DNA of 22,523 nucleotides from Xanthomonas translucens pv. translucens DSM 18974 (GCF_000331775.1 NZ_CAPJ01000477.1:1-22523); one strand, 5' to 3'; positions 8,134 to 16,139 are shown, counted from the stretch's first letter. Notes: generated from the sequence alone by a model not told the origin. Numbers and translations are program-made.

Positions 8134-9524
8134 TCGGCGGCGATCGGGCGGACGCGTCGGATGCGAGTGATGCGGTCGATGAAGGGCGTGCCGTCGCTCA
8201 GCAGCATCGGCTCAAGCGGGGTCACCGAGACGCCGTTGAGGTGCACGCGCTGCAACTGCGCGGAGGCGTCGCGGTAGCTGGCCCCGGCGATGTCGTGGAT
8301 TACCCAGGTGGCGCCGCGGTCGTGGCCGATCACCAGCATCACGTGGCCCGGGATGTACACCAGGTCGCCGGCCTGCAGCTGCGACAGTGTTTGCCGCCGT
8401 TGCGCCAGCGGGGCGGCAGCGACGTAGGGCACGCTGGTGAGACTGGGGCTGCGCGCTTGGTCGCCGGTATTGCGCGGCAACGCGATGCCCAGGCTGCGGT
8501 AGACGTCGGCGACGAAGCCGCTGCAGTCGCGCGCAGCATAGTCGTTGCCCCAGCCGTAGCGCTCGCCGAGGAATTTGAACGCTTGCAGCAGCAGGGTGCG
8601 TTGCGTGGCCGGCAGCGCTGCGGTGGCGACGTCGGCGCTGCGCGGCACCAGCGCGGGGGCGAGCCGCAGCCGGCCCTCGGCATCGCGCAACGGCAGCTGC
8701 ACCACATAGGCGGCCAGCGGCGACTGGCCGTTGACCGTCTGTTGCGCGGGCCAGTCCTGCAGCAACGGCAGGCTGGCGCCCATGTCCAGCGACAGCTGCG
8801 ACGCCGTCGGCACTTCCGGGGTGAACGCGGTCAGTGCACGCGCGCCGGTGACCAGCAGGCGCGGCGTCCGTTGTGCGTAGCCGAGCACGGCGTCGCGCTC
8901 GCCCTCGGCCAGGCGGTCGCGTTCGATCCATGCCGCGTAGTTCGGCGCCAGCACGAATAGCCACTGACCGTCGCCACTGGCGTGCAGGATCGCCACCGCG
9001 GTGCCGGGAAACAGCGCCGATTCCTGGAAGCGGTCGATGTCGTGGTCGTCGCGGCTGCTGAAAACGCGTTGCCGGGTCGGGAAGGTACGCAGGTCGGCGC
9101 GGCGCACCACCAGCGCGTAACGCGGCGCGACCTGCGCGGGAATCGTGTCCAGCGCGAGCGCGGACTGCAGGGCGGTCAGCTGCGCGGCATCGAGCACGAC
9201 GCCGCGCGTGTCGTAGAGCGTGCGCGTGGGTGGCGCCGACCGCGCCAGCACCTGCGCGCGCACCTGCGCTGCACTATAGCGATCGGGCAGCGCCTGCAGG
9301 TCGTGCATCGCCGCATCGTGGCGCAGCAGGTGCGCATTGAAGGCCTGCACTTGCGCCGCGTCGAGCAGCGGTGGCGCTGCAGCGGGCAGACGTGCGATCC
9401 AGTAATCGGCCTGCAGTTGGCTGGCTTGCAACTGGAACGGCGCGTCGCCGGCGACGCTGGCCATGGCGATGGGCGCGCTCAATGCTGCGGCCAGTAACAG
9501 GCACAGGCCACGCATCGTGTTCAT
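8130..9524 (-). CDS. Exported NlpC/P60 murein endopeptidase with SH3 domain (YkfC-like)
   Basis: This 464-aa exported cysteine peptidase probably cuts the gamma-D-Glu-diaminopimelate bond of murein peptides and releases L-Ala-D-Glu. The start at MNTMRGLCLLLAAALSAPIAMA gives a normal signal peptide; upstream in-frame codons to 9626 cross the promoter and were excluded. Domains: an N-terminal stabilising region (about 30-150), a bacterial SH3 module (about 155-225, RRADLRTFPT...WLFVLAPNYAAWI), and a C-terminal NlpC/P60 domain with RDCSGFV (catalytic Cys) and GHVMLVIGHD (catalytic His). The order matches YkfC-type enzymes. Its stop overlaps the epimerase start. A sigma70-like promoter lies about 50 nt upstream, and the leader holds a GCCGGA...TCCGGC hairpin (9549-9569). 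Confidence 0.85.
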   Translation of the reverse strand: MNTMRGLCLLLAAALSAPIAMASVAGDAPFQLQASQLQADYWIARLPAAAPPLLDAAQVQAFNAHLLRHDAAMHDLQALPDRYSAAQVRAQVLARSAPPTRTLYDTRGVVLDAAQLTALQSALALDTIPAQVAPRYALVVRRADLRTFPTRQRVFSSRDDHDIDRFQESALFPGTAVAILHASGDGQWLFVLAPNYAAWIERDRLAEGERDAVLGYAQRTPRLLVTGARALTAFTPEVPTASQLSLDMGASLPLLQDWPAQQTVNGQSPLAAYVVQLPLRDAEGRLRLAPALVPRSADVATAALPATQRTLLLQAFKFLGERYGWGNDYAARDCSGFVADVYRSLGIALPRNTGDQARSPSLTSVPYVAAAPLAQRRQTLSQLQAGDLVYIPGHVMLVIGHDRGATWVIHDIAGASYRDASAQLQRVHLNGVSVTPLEPMLLSDGTPFIDRITRIRRVRPIAAE

Positions 9525-9575
9525 CGGACCCCGGGTGGTGGAAAGAACGCCGGACTGCTGCGTTCCGGCTTTCGA

Positions 9576-9604
9576 ATAGTCTTTTTCTCTCTGCGGCTTG
9601 TCAA
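9576..9604 (-). promoter_or_regulatory. Sigma70-type promoter for the NlpC/P60-epimerase operon
   Basis: On the minus strand a perfect TTGACA (9604-9599) is followed after 17 nt by GACTAT (9581-9576), a partial -10 box. The expected transcript start near 9568 leaves about 45 nt before the ATG at 9524, with a small hairpin in the leader. Confidence 0.5.
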
Positions 9605-9614
9605 GAATGCGCGA

Positions 9615-9644
9615 TTGACATGCCATTTCGCGCCGTGCTAAATC
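9615..9644 (+). promoter_or_regulatory. Sigma70-type promoter facing the TonB-dependent receptor
   Basis: A perfect TTGACA (9615-9620) is followed by CTAAAT after 17 nt (9638-9643) or TAAATC after 18 nt (9639-9644). Its -35 box is only 10 bp from that of the divergent promoter, so one regulator could control both directions. Confidence 0.5.
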
Positions 9645-9907
9645 CGAAACGCAGGCGCGAGGAAGCGGTGGCGACAGGCGCCGTTCCCGTCAGCAGCGAG
9701 GCGGTGGCCTGGGGATCACGGGCGTACGTCGCAGGGGTCGCTGTTGGGCATCCGCACCTGGAAGTCGCAGTTACAGAGAACGGCGCCGTGCCGTGGCCGT
9801 GCGCCATGGTGTCCGCGTGAGTGTCCAGGGAAGGCGGCCGGCTACCGGCCTGCGTCGACTTGGGGTGCCGTCGTCAGCGTCCGTCGTCGATTGCAGGAGA
9901 GAGCCGC

Positions 9908-12700
9908 ATGCCCAGCCGAGTCCAGCGTTCCCGTTGCCAGCTCCGACCGTCCCGCCTCGCGCTCGCGCTGCTGGCCGGATGCGCATTGCCGGCGCTTGCC
10001 GTCGCGCAGGACACCGCCATCGCCACGCGCGACCTGGACAAGGTCACCGTCACCGGTTCGCGCATCGCCCGCTCGCAGGTGGAAGGGCCGGCGCCGGTGA
10101 CCGTCATCACCGCGCAGGACATTCAGAAGCAGGGCTTCAGCACGGTGTGGGAATCGCTCGGCACGCTGACCCAGTTCAGCGGCAGCGCCTTCAACGAAAG
10201 CGACCAGACCGGCAGTTCGCCCAACGGCCAATACCTCAACCTGCGCGGCCTGGGTCCGGGCTACCAGCTGATCCTGCTCAACGGCAAGCGCATGGCCGAC
10301 TACCCGCAGTCCTACAACGCCAACGGCACTGCGGTCAGCCTGGGCAGCATTCCCGCGGCGGCGGTGGAGCGCATCGAGGTGATGAGCGGCGGCGCCTCGG
10401 CGATCTATGGGTCCGATGCGGTGGCCGGTGTGGTCAACATCATCACCAAGCGCGATTTCAGCGGCGACACGCTGCGCCTGCGCGGCGGCACCACCACACG
10501 CGGCGGCGGCGACAGCGGCCAGCTGCAATGGAGCGGCGGGCGCAGCGGCGACCGTTGGAGCCTGAACTACGCGTTCGAACGGCTGGACCGCGAAGCCATC
10601 GTCGCCAGCCAGCGCGACTTCCTGGATTCGTACGACGACCATCCGGCCAACAAGGCCGATCCGTCCAGCCCCAATGCCTCGATTTCCGGCGTTTACCTGC
10701 GTCGCGGCAACACTTATCTGTGGCCCAGCGGCGGCGCGCTGTCCACCTCTGCCGGCGCACTGGATGCGGCGTGTGCGGCGACCAACCCGGCATTCAGGCC
10801 GTACAAGACCGCCGACAGCCTGGCCGCGGCCAACCGCTGCGGCGCGTTCGGTTACTACGAAGGCCGCTCGGTGCAGAACGGCTACGGCAAGACGTCCGCC
10901 TATCTGTCCGGCAGTTTCGATTTCAGCGACGCCGTCACCGGCTACGCGCAGCTGCTGGCCAACCGCTCCAAGGACGAAAGCTCCAGCCAGACCCACTACT
11001 ACATCGGCGAAGGCGCGTTCACCGTCTACGATCCGGACCTGGGCCTGGTCACCGCGCAGCGCATCTTCCTGCCCTCGGAAGTGGGCGGGATCAAGCACAT
11101 CGCGTACGACGAGAAATCCTGGAACCTCAACGCCGGCGTGCGCGGCAAGTTGTTCGACGGCCGCTTCGACTGGGACGCCAGCGTGTCGATGTCGCGCTAT
11201 GACATCAGCACGCGGCGCCCGCGCTTCCTCACCAACGCGGTGCGCGACTATTACATGGGGCCGGTGCTGGGCTACCGGCCCGACGGCAACGAGATCCGCG
11301 CGTTCTACGCCGACAAACTGTTCGCGCCGGGCAGCGCGGCGCTGTACGACCAGCTCACCACCGAGGTGGTGAGCCGCGGCGAATCCAGCACCGACCAGGC
11401 CCAGTTCGTGTTCAGCGGCGACCTGTTCGCACTGCCGGCCGGCATGGTGCAGATCGCCACGGTGCTGGAGGCGGCGCGGCAAAAATACGACCTGGCGCCG
11501 GATCCGCGCACCACGGTGGACTACACCGGCAGCGAGCGCATCTACAACCTGACCCAGACCCCAGGCGGCGGCCCACGCGACCGCTACGCCGCCGGCCTGG
11601 AACTGCGCGTGCCGATCTTCAGCCGGCTCAGCGCGACGCTGGCCGGGCGCTACGACAAGTACGACGACATCACCGCGGTCGACGCTGCCGCCACCTGGCA
11701 GGCGGGCCTGGAATGGCGGCCGTTCGACAGCCTGTTGCTGCGCGGCAGCCACGCCACCAGTTTCCGCGCGCCGGACCTGCTGTGGATCTACGCCGGCACC
11801 AGCGCCAACAATCCCACCGTCACCGACGAATACCTGTGCCGCCGCGACGGCCTGGATCCACTGTCGGCCGCGTGTTCGAGCGCACACGAATACCAGAGCT
11901 TCTCCACCCAGTCGTCCAATCCGCTGTTGGAGGAGGAGAAGGGCAAATCGACCACGCTGGGCTTCGTCTGGGATGTGCTGCCGACGCTATCGCTGAGCGC
12001 GGACTACTACCGCATCGAACTGCAAGGCCGGGTCGAGTCGATCTCCAGCGAGGCCTTGCTGGAGAACAACGCCAACTGCCTGCTCGGCCGCGACCGCGCC
12101 GGCAATGCGGTGGATACTGCGTCGGCGGCCTGCCAGTTCTACCTCCAGTCGGTGACCCGCAGCCCCGGCACCGATCTCACCGCCGAAGGCCAGATCACCG
12201 CGTTCGAGACCTTCCCGATCAACCAGTCGCTGATGCGTACCGATGGCGTGGACGCCAACCTGCGCTACACCCTCGATCTTGGCGACTGGGGCGCGTTCGG
12301 TCTGCAGGCCGGCTCTACGCGCGTGCTGAAGATGGAGGTGGCGCAGTTCGCCGGTGCCAAGCCGCTGGACGTGATGAACGACGTCGATTACCTGGCATTC
12401 CGTACTCGTACCAACTGGCGTGCGAACTGGAGCGTCGGCGACTGGTCGACCAGCCTGTACGGCTATCGCTACGGCTCGCGCCCCAACTATGCCGAGCGCG
12501 CACGTGTGGCACCCTATGTGATCTGGAACGCGGACATCGCCAAACGGATCACCGACCAGGCCACACTCGGGATCAGCGTGCTCAACGTGTTCGACAAGAT
12601 CCATCCGCGCGACGACAGCTACACCGCCTGGCCGTTCTTCCCGCGCGTGTACAGCGCGATCGGGCGGCAGCTGTACGCCAACTTCACCTACCATTTTTGA
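9908..12700 (+). CDS. TonB-dependent outer-membrane receptor
   Basis: This 930-aa energised outer-membrane importer starts at MPSRVQRS, 8 nt after an AGGAG site (9895-9899), and opens with a signal peptide ending ALAVAQ (cleavage about 33/34). A short TonB-box-like stretch (LDKVTVTGSRI, 43-53) precedes the plug domain (about 60-180). The plug shows NLRGLGPGYQLILLNGKR and the classic VERIEVMSGGASAIYGSDA followed by GVVNIITKR. The rest is the beta-barrel, and the chain ends in YANFTYHF with the terminal Phe expected for BAM recognition. It is a large-barrel receptor of the xanthomonad type whose ligands range from peptides to carbohydrates. The divergent murein-peptide genes suggest a peptide or muropeptide ligand; this is inference only. 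Confidence 0.92.
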   Translation: MPSRVQRSRCQLRPSRLALALLAGCALPALAVAQDTAIATRDLDKVTVTGSRIARSQVEGPAPVTVITAQDIQKQGFSTVWESLGTLTQFSGSAFNESDQTGSSPNGQYLNLRGLGPGYQLILLNGKRMADYPQSYNANGTAVSLGSIPAAAVERIEVMSGGASAIYGSDAVAGVVNIITKRDFSGDTLRLRGGTTTRGGGDSGQLQWSGGRSGDRWSLNYAFERLDREAIVASQRDFLDSYDDHPANKADPSSPNASISGVYLRRGNTYLWPSGGALSTSAGALDAACAATNPAFRPYKTADSLAAANRCGAFGYYEGRSVQNGYGKTSAYLSGSFDFSDAVTGYAQLLANRSKDESSSQTHYYIGEGAFTVYDPDLGLVTAQRIFLPSEVGGIKHIAYDEKSWNLNAGVRGKLFDGRFDWDASVSMSRYDISTRRPRFLTNAVRDYYMGPVLGYRPDGNEIRAFYADKLFAPGSAALYDQLTTEVVSRGESSTDQAQFVFSGDLFALPAGMVQIATVLEAARQKYDLAPDPRTTVDYTGSERIYNLTQTPGGGPRDRYAAGLELRVPIFSRLSATLAGRYDKYDDITAVDAAATWQAGLEWRPFDSLLLRGSHATSFRAPDLLWIYAGTSANNPTVTDEYLCRRDGLDPLSAACSSAHEYQSFSTQSSNPLLEEEKGKSTTLGFVWDVLPTLSLSADYYRIELQGRVESISSEALLENNANCLLGRDRAGNAVDTASAACQFYLQSVTRSPGTDLTAEGQITAFETFPINQSLMRTDGVDANLRYTLDLGDWGAFGLQAGSTRVLKMEVAQFAGAKPLDVMNDVDYLAFRTRTNWRANWSVGDWSTSLYGYRYGSRPNYAERARVAPYVIWNADIAKRITDQATLGISVLNVFDKIHPRDDSYTAWPFFPRVYSAIGRQLYANFTYHF

Positions 12701-12814
12701 GGGTGCGCATGATCCTGGTGCGCGATCTGCTGATTGCGCATGTCGATACTGATGCGGATTTCAGCTGCGAATGTGCCGATCCGGACTTCATGCGGGTAGC
12801 GCCCTGTGCCGCTC

Positions 12815-12885
12815 TTGTGGGAGTGACTTGCGTCCCGACGCTTTCGCGTGAAGGCCTGCCGGGACGGAAATCGCTCCCGCAACAA
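12815..12885. repeat. REP-like imperfect inverted repeat
   Basis: TTGTGGGAGTGACTTGCGTC (from 12815) is mirrored by GGGACGGAAATCGCTCCCGC (12861-12880) on the other strand, with about 20 nt between. It is the diverged 'GTGGGAGCGACTT...' form of the xanthomonad palindrome. It lies downstream of the receptor gene and upstream of the amidase. A 66-codon open frame through it (12710-12907) is not considered a gene. Confidence 0.6.
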
Positions 12886-12969
12886 CCACTTCGTTCACCA
12901 CGTTTCTAGATACTGCTTGCCGATGCTTGCGCGTGCCGCTCACTGTCAGATGCCCCGGAATCTCCTCCC

Positions 12970-13776
12970 ATGACCCGACGCTGTCCCCCACCCGCATCGC
13001 CCTGCATCCGCTGGCTGGCGGCGCTGGCGCTTGCCGCGCTGCTCGGCGCCTGCGCGCACGTGCCGCAGCGCAATCCGCTGGCCGAATGGGTGCCGTCGCC
13101 GAACCAGGACCTGCGCCGGCCGCTCCTGATCGTGATCCACTACACCGACCAGGACTCCGTGCAGCACAGCCTGGACACGCTGCGTTCGCACAACAGCAAG
13201 GGTAAGGTGAGCGCGCACTACCTGATCGGTCGCGACGGCAAGCGCTATCAGTTGGTCAGCGACGAGCGCCGCGCCTGGCATGGCGGCGCCGGGCGCTGGG
13301 GTACGATCACAGACATCAATTCGGCCTCGATCGGCATCGAGCTGGACAACGACGGCAAGACCCCATTCGCACCGGCGCAGATCGACAGCCTGCTGCTGTT
13401 GCTGGAGGACCTGTGCGCGCGGCTGCGCATCCCGCGCACGCAGGTGGTCGGGCACGAGGACTTCGCGCCGACGCGCAAGGTCGATCCGGGGCCGCTGTTC
13501 CCATGGAAGCGTCTCGCAGGCGCCGGTTTCGGCCGCTGGCCGGCCGCGGACACGCCGCCGGCACCGCCCGGCTTCGACCCGTGGCAGGCGCTGGCGCTGA
13601 TCGGCTATCCGATCGACGACCGCGCGGCCACGCTGCGCGCCTTCCACCACCACTACCGCGGCAACGACGCCACTGCGTTCGATGCCGAAGACCTGCGCAT
13701 CCTCTACGCGCTGACCCAGCCGGCGCTGGCGCGGCCGCAGCCGACCCCGGCGGCGGCGGAGTCCGACGCGCCTTAG
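12970..13776 (+). CDS. amiD: AmiD-like N-acetylmuramoyl-L-alanine amidase lipoprotein
   Basis: The 268-aa zinc amidase of the Amidase_2 (AmpD/AmiD) fold cleaves the bond between N-acetylmuramic acid and L-alanine. The N-terminus has a lipobox (LAALLGAC, Cys28), so it is a lipoprotein facing the periplasm, unlike cytosolic AmpD. Zinc ligands are visible as His57 (VIHYT), His162 (GHEDFAPTRK) and Asp172 (KVDPGP). Glu124 (SIGIELDN) is the conserved catalytic-site acid. The C-terminal segment (about 185-255, DPWQALALIGYPIDD...AEDLRILYAL) resembles the helical peptidoglycan-binding extension of AmiD. No strong ribosome-binding site precedes the ATG, but CGGAA lies 9 nt upstream. It is followed on the same strand after 138 bp by the candidate immunity lipoprotein. 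Confidence 0.88.
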   Translation: MTRRCPPPASPCIRWLAALALAALLGACAHVPQRNPLAEWVPSPNQDLRRPLLIVIHYTDQDSVQHSLDTLRSHNSKGKVSAHYLIGRDGKRYQLVSDERRAWHGGAGRWGTITDINSASIGIELDNDGKTPFAPAQIDSLLLLLEDLCARLRIPRTQVVGHEDFAPTRKVDPGPLFPWKRLAGAGFGRWPAADTPPAPPGFDPWQALALIGYPIDDRAATLRAFHHHYRGNDATAFDAEDLRILYALTQPALARPQPTPAAAESDAP

Positions 13777-13914
13777 CGGCTTCGGGGCCGGGCGGCATTG
13801 CGCGGGTGCAGCCCACGCAGGTATGCCGTAACGCCTGTCAGACACCCACCATGCACTGGATCGAAACGCGTTCTTGGTAGCATGAGCGCGCCAAAAACTC
13901 CAAAGGACGCAGTG

Positions 13915-14832
13915 ATGAGGCTCGCAAAGACAGCCCTGTGGGCGGCAACGCTCCTGTTGCTCGGCGGTTGCACGGACAAGGCGGCCGACTCCGCGCCGGC
14001 AGGCACGCAGGCGCAACCCGCGGCGACTTCTGCCGCCGCGCCTGCACCTGCGTCCGCGGCCGCGCAACCCGAGCCGGTCGGCGTCGAGGTACCGGCGCCC
14101 GGGCAGGTGCTCGCCGATATCTATGGCATGAAGGGCGACGGCTCGGCGTCCTACACGATCGACAACAACGCCCTGGCCAGCTTCTGGTACGGCTACCGCT
14201 TCGACCTCGGCGGCAAGCAGTACTACACCGGCTTCGCCAACGCCGGTCCGGAGAAGTACGGCAAATCCGAGGAAAAGACCACGCCGGATCCCGCCGTCGG
14301 CGTGAGCATCAGCCAGGCCACCTATGTGCTCGACAGCACGGACGGCAAGCCGACCTGGACGCTGTTCCATGCCCAGCAATGGGCCGGCGATTTCGGCAGC
14401 AACGAGAAGGCCGATACGCTGGACCAGAAGCGCAAGCCGCAGAGTACCGAAACCAAGGATGGCCACCTGCTGCTGGCGCTGCCGACCACGCACTTCGCCG
14501 ACGGCATCACCAGCTCGGGCTTCGCCGTATTCACCTTCGACCCGAACAAGAACGACCTGGGCGACTACAAGGGCTGGGTCTACCTGGGCACCGTGGCCAC
14601 CGGCGAAGACAACGGCGCGGCCTGCGACGACCAGGGCACCATGAAGTGCGCGTCCAGCACCGGCACGCTGAGCTTCGAACCCGGCAGCGGGCCGGTGCCG
14701 AACCTGCGCGTGGCCATGAGCGGCACCGCCATCGCTGGCCCCGGCAAGGTCCGCACGCTCGGCCCCGCCGACGTGGCGACCTATACTTTCGATCAGGCCA
14801 AGGGCAAGTACACACCGCCGTTGGATCGCTGA
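13915..14832 (+). CDS. Lipoprotein, candidate immunity protein for a T4SS toxin (paralogue A)
   Basis: This 305-aa protein has AAGGA 7 nt before its ATG. MRLAKTALWAATLLLLGGC gives a signal peptide with lipobox Cys19; Thr at +2 favours outer-membrane sorting. A low-complexity Ala/Pro/Gln linker (about 20-60) precedes a globular domain (65-300). That domain has a DIYGMKGDGSASYTIDNN start, a DPNKNDLGDYKGW stretch (209-221) that resembles a calcium or turn motif, and a Cys pair (237 and 245) suited to a disulfide. I do not recognise the family with certainty. The domain is clearly duplicated in the next gene (15235-16020), which sits directly before a T4SS toxin. Tethered lipoproteins upstream of such toxins are the usual immunity arrangement, hence the proposed role as inhibitor of a periplasmic murein hydrolase. 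The longer frame back to 13798 is rejected. Confidence 0.7.
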   Translation: MRLAKTALWAATLLLLGGCTDKAADSAPAGTQAQPAATSAAAPAPASAAAQPEPVGVEVPAPGQVLADIYGMKGDGSASYTIDNNALASFWYGYRFDLGGKQYYTGFANAGPEKYGKSEEKTTPDPAVGVSISQATYVLDSTDGKPTWTLFHAQQWAGDFGSNEKADTLDQKRKPQSTETKDGHLLLALPTTHFADGITSSGFAVFTFDPNKNDLGDYKGWVYLGTVATGEDNGAACDDQGTMKCASSTGTLSFEPGSGPVPNLRVAMSGTAIAGPGKVRTLGPADVATYTFDQAKGKYTPPLDR

Positions 14833-14841
14833 ACACGCGCC

Positions 14842-14863
14842 GCCGGCCCGCGGCAGGGCCGGC
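14842..14863 (+). terminator. Hairpin downstream of paralogue A
   Basis: GCCGGCCC (14842-14849) pairs perfectly with GGGCCGGC (14856-14863) across a 6-nt loop, 10 nt after the stop codon. There is no T-tract. Confidence 0.4.
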
Positions 14864-15155
14864 CGGAGGTAGGCGCGCAGGGGCGCTGCCCGCTGGTAGC
14901 CGGCAATGGAACTGGGTAAGATGCGTGCACGGGGCCTGATGATCAGGCGAGTCATTCGCGAGCGGCAATGGATGCTGCACTCGCCCGAAATGCCGGAGTG
15001 GATCGCCGGCTTGCGGTTCGCTATCCGCGAACGCCATCACCGCCCCTGCTTTGGGGCCGGATTGCAATCCACCGTTTTCTGTCCGAAGCCGCACCTGCGA
15101 GGAATTGTTCGTTCCCGTAGGTCGCGCTGTGTCCGCGATGCGCAAGAGGGCGGCA

Positions 15156-15188
15156 TCCGGACACGGCGGCGTGGCGTGTCCGGATTTT
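15156..15188 (+). terminator. Strong hairpin with T-run just upstream of paralogue B
   Basis: TCCGGACACG (15156-15165) and CGTGTCCGGA (15175-15184) form a perfect 10-bp stem with a 9-nt loop, followed by TTTT. It lies 46 nt before the start codon of the next gene. It may end transcription from the left or act as a leader attenuator. Confidence 0.55.
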
Positions 15189-15234
15189 CAGGAGTGTTTT
15201 TCGGCTTCTTCAACGAATACAGGATGTTCTGCAC

Positions 15235-16020
15235 ATGTCCAATGACAACAAGCTTGCCGTCGCCACCGAAGCGCCGCCCTATCCGGTCAGCGTGCTGTAT
15301 CTGATCTACGGGATCGACGGCGATGGCGCCCTCTCGTACGAAATCGACAACGGCGCCGTGGCCAGCTTCTGGCACGGCCAGCACTTCGATCTGGGCGGCA
15401 AGCACTACTACACCGGCTTCGCCTATGCCACGCCGAACAAGTACGGCAACGACGAGGCGGAAACCTTTCCTGATCCGGGCGAAGGCGTGTCCATCAGCCA
15501 GGCCACGTTCCTGCTGACCTCGCCGGGCAGCGAGCGGCCGTGGATGCTCTTCCACGCACAACAGTACGTCGGCACCTTCGGCGCGTACGAGCGCGCCGAT
15601 GCGCTCGACGTCACGCGCAAGCCGCAACAGCATGTGCTTGATAACGGCCACCTGCTGCTGGCGCTGCCGACCTCCAGCTTCGGCAATGGCGTCACCAGCG
15701 CCGGCTTCGCCCTGTTCACCTTCGACCCGAACAAGAACGATCTGGGTGGTTACGAGGGCTGGGTGTACCGGGGAACGGTCGCGGCCGGCGAGGACAACGA
15801 GGCCAGCAGCGACGAAGAGGGCGTCGTGCCGCACGTTTCCAGTGTCGGCACGCTGCGCTTCCAGCCGGTGCCGGGCGAACCGCTGCCGGCCGTGCAGGTG
15901 GCGCTGAGCGGCACCGCGATCGCCGGTCCCGGTCGGGCACGCATGCTCGATGCATCCGATGCGGTGCGCTATGCGTACGACCAGGCGAGCGGACAGTACC
16001 TGCCGAAAAACGGCGGATAA
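15235..16020 (+). CDS. Leaderless, cysteine-free paralogue of the upstream lipoprotein (paralogue B)
   Basis: The 261-aa protein aligns along nearly its whole length with residues 65-305 of the product of 13915-14832. Shared stretches include DGALSYEIDNG, DLGGKHYYTGFA, GVSISQAT, GHLLLALPT, TFDPNKNDLGGYEGW and LSGTAIAGPG. It begins MSNDNKLAVATEAPPYPV with AGGA 10 nt upstream and has no signal peptide or lipobox; no alternative frame upstream supplies one. The Cys pair of the paralogue is replaced (SSDEEGVVPHVSS), and the whole chain contains no cysteine, as expected of a cytoplasmic form. It ends 140 bp before the large toxin gene on the same strand. It may be cytosolic immunity, a chaperone for the toxin before export, or a decayed copy. 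Function is inferred from position only. Confidence 0.75.
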   Translation: MSNDNKLAVATEAPPYPVSVLYLIYGIDGDGALSYEIDNGAVASFWHGQHFDLGGKHYYTGFAYATPNKYGNDEAETFPDPGEGVSISQATFLLTSPGSERPWMLFHAQQYVGTFGAYERADALDVTRKPQQHVLDNGHLLLALPTSSFGNGVTSAGFALFTFDPNKNDLGGYEGWVYRGTVAAGEDNEASSDEEGVVPHVSSVGTLRFQPVPGEPLPAVQVALSGTAIAGPGRARMLDASDAVRYAYDQASGQYLPKNGG

Positions 16021-16108
16021 GGCAGCAGCATCACCGCACCACCGGCAATCCCCGTAGTCCCGACCAGTTTTGTTGACCGCGCACTAACAAGCTCACGGAC
16101 GAGCTCGG

Positions 16109-16139
16109 TTGACCTTGGCGGCGCAGGCCGCTGTATATC
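16109..16139 (+). promoter_or_regulatory. Possible promoter of effector 1
   Basis: TTGACC (16109-16114) is followed by TGTATA after 17 nt (16132-16137) or TATATC after 19 nt (16134-16139). The gene start lies about 20 nt beyond. A second GTTGACC copy occurs at 16072-16078. The toxin could thus be transcribed separately from paralogue B. Confidence 0.4.

Larger units (their letters stand above)
9525..9907. other. Divergent control region between the murein-peptide operon and the TonB receptor
   Basis: These 383 bp hold no gene. They carry back-to-back promoters (9576-9604 minus, 9615-9644 plus) near the left side, leaving a leader of about 260 nt ahead of the receptor gene. Short open frames in either direction lack ribosome-binding sites. 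Confidence 0.6.
14833..15234. other. Structured intergenic region between the two paralogues
   Basis: These 402 bp have no convincing gene. From left to right they hold a GC-rich hairpin (14842-14863), a perfect interrupted palindrome GCCTGA-TGA-TCAGGC (14934-14948) that could be an operator, and a 10-bp hairpin followed by TTTT (15156-15188) just before the second paralogue. Open frames crossing it are broken by these palindromes and lack ribosome-binding sites. Confidence 0.5.

Noticed and set aside
9842..11887. 681-codon minus-strand frame opposite the TonB receptor
   Set aside because: Shadow frame; the plus-strand product has signal peptide, plug and barrel signatures.
12710..12909. Small frame downstream of the TonB receptor
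   Set aside because: It contains the REP-like inverted repeat, has no ribosome-binding site and no protein-like composition.
12946..14955. 669-codon open frame on the minus strand opposite the amidase and lipoprotein
   Set aside because: GC-rich antisense shadow: composition is Arg/Ala/Val-rich with no domain, and both opposite-strand genes have clear motifs and ribosome-binding sites.
14906..15304. 132-codon frame between the paralogues, considered as a missing signal peptide for paralogue B
   Set aside because: It is out of frame with paralogue B, has no proper hydrophobic core or lipobox, and runs through the 15156-15188 hairpin.
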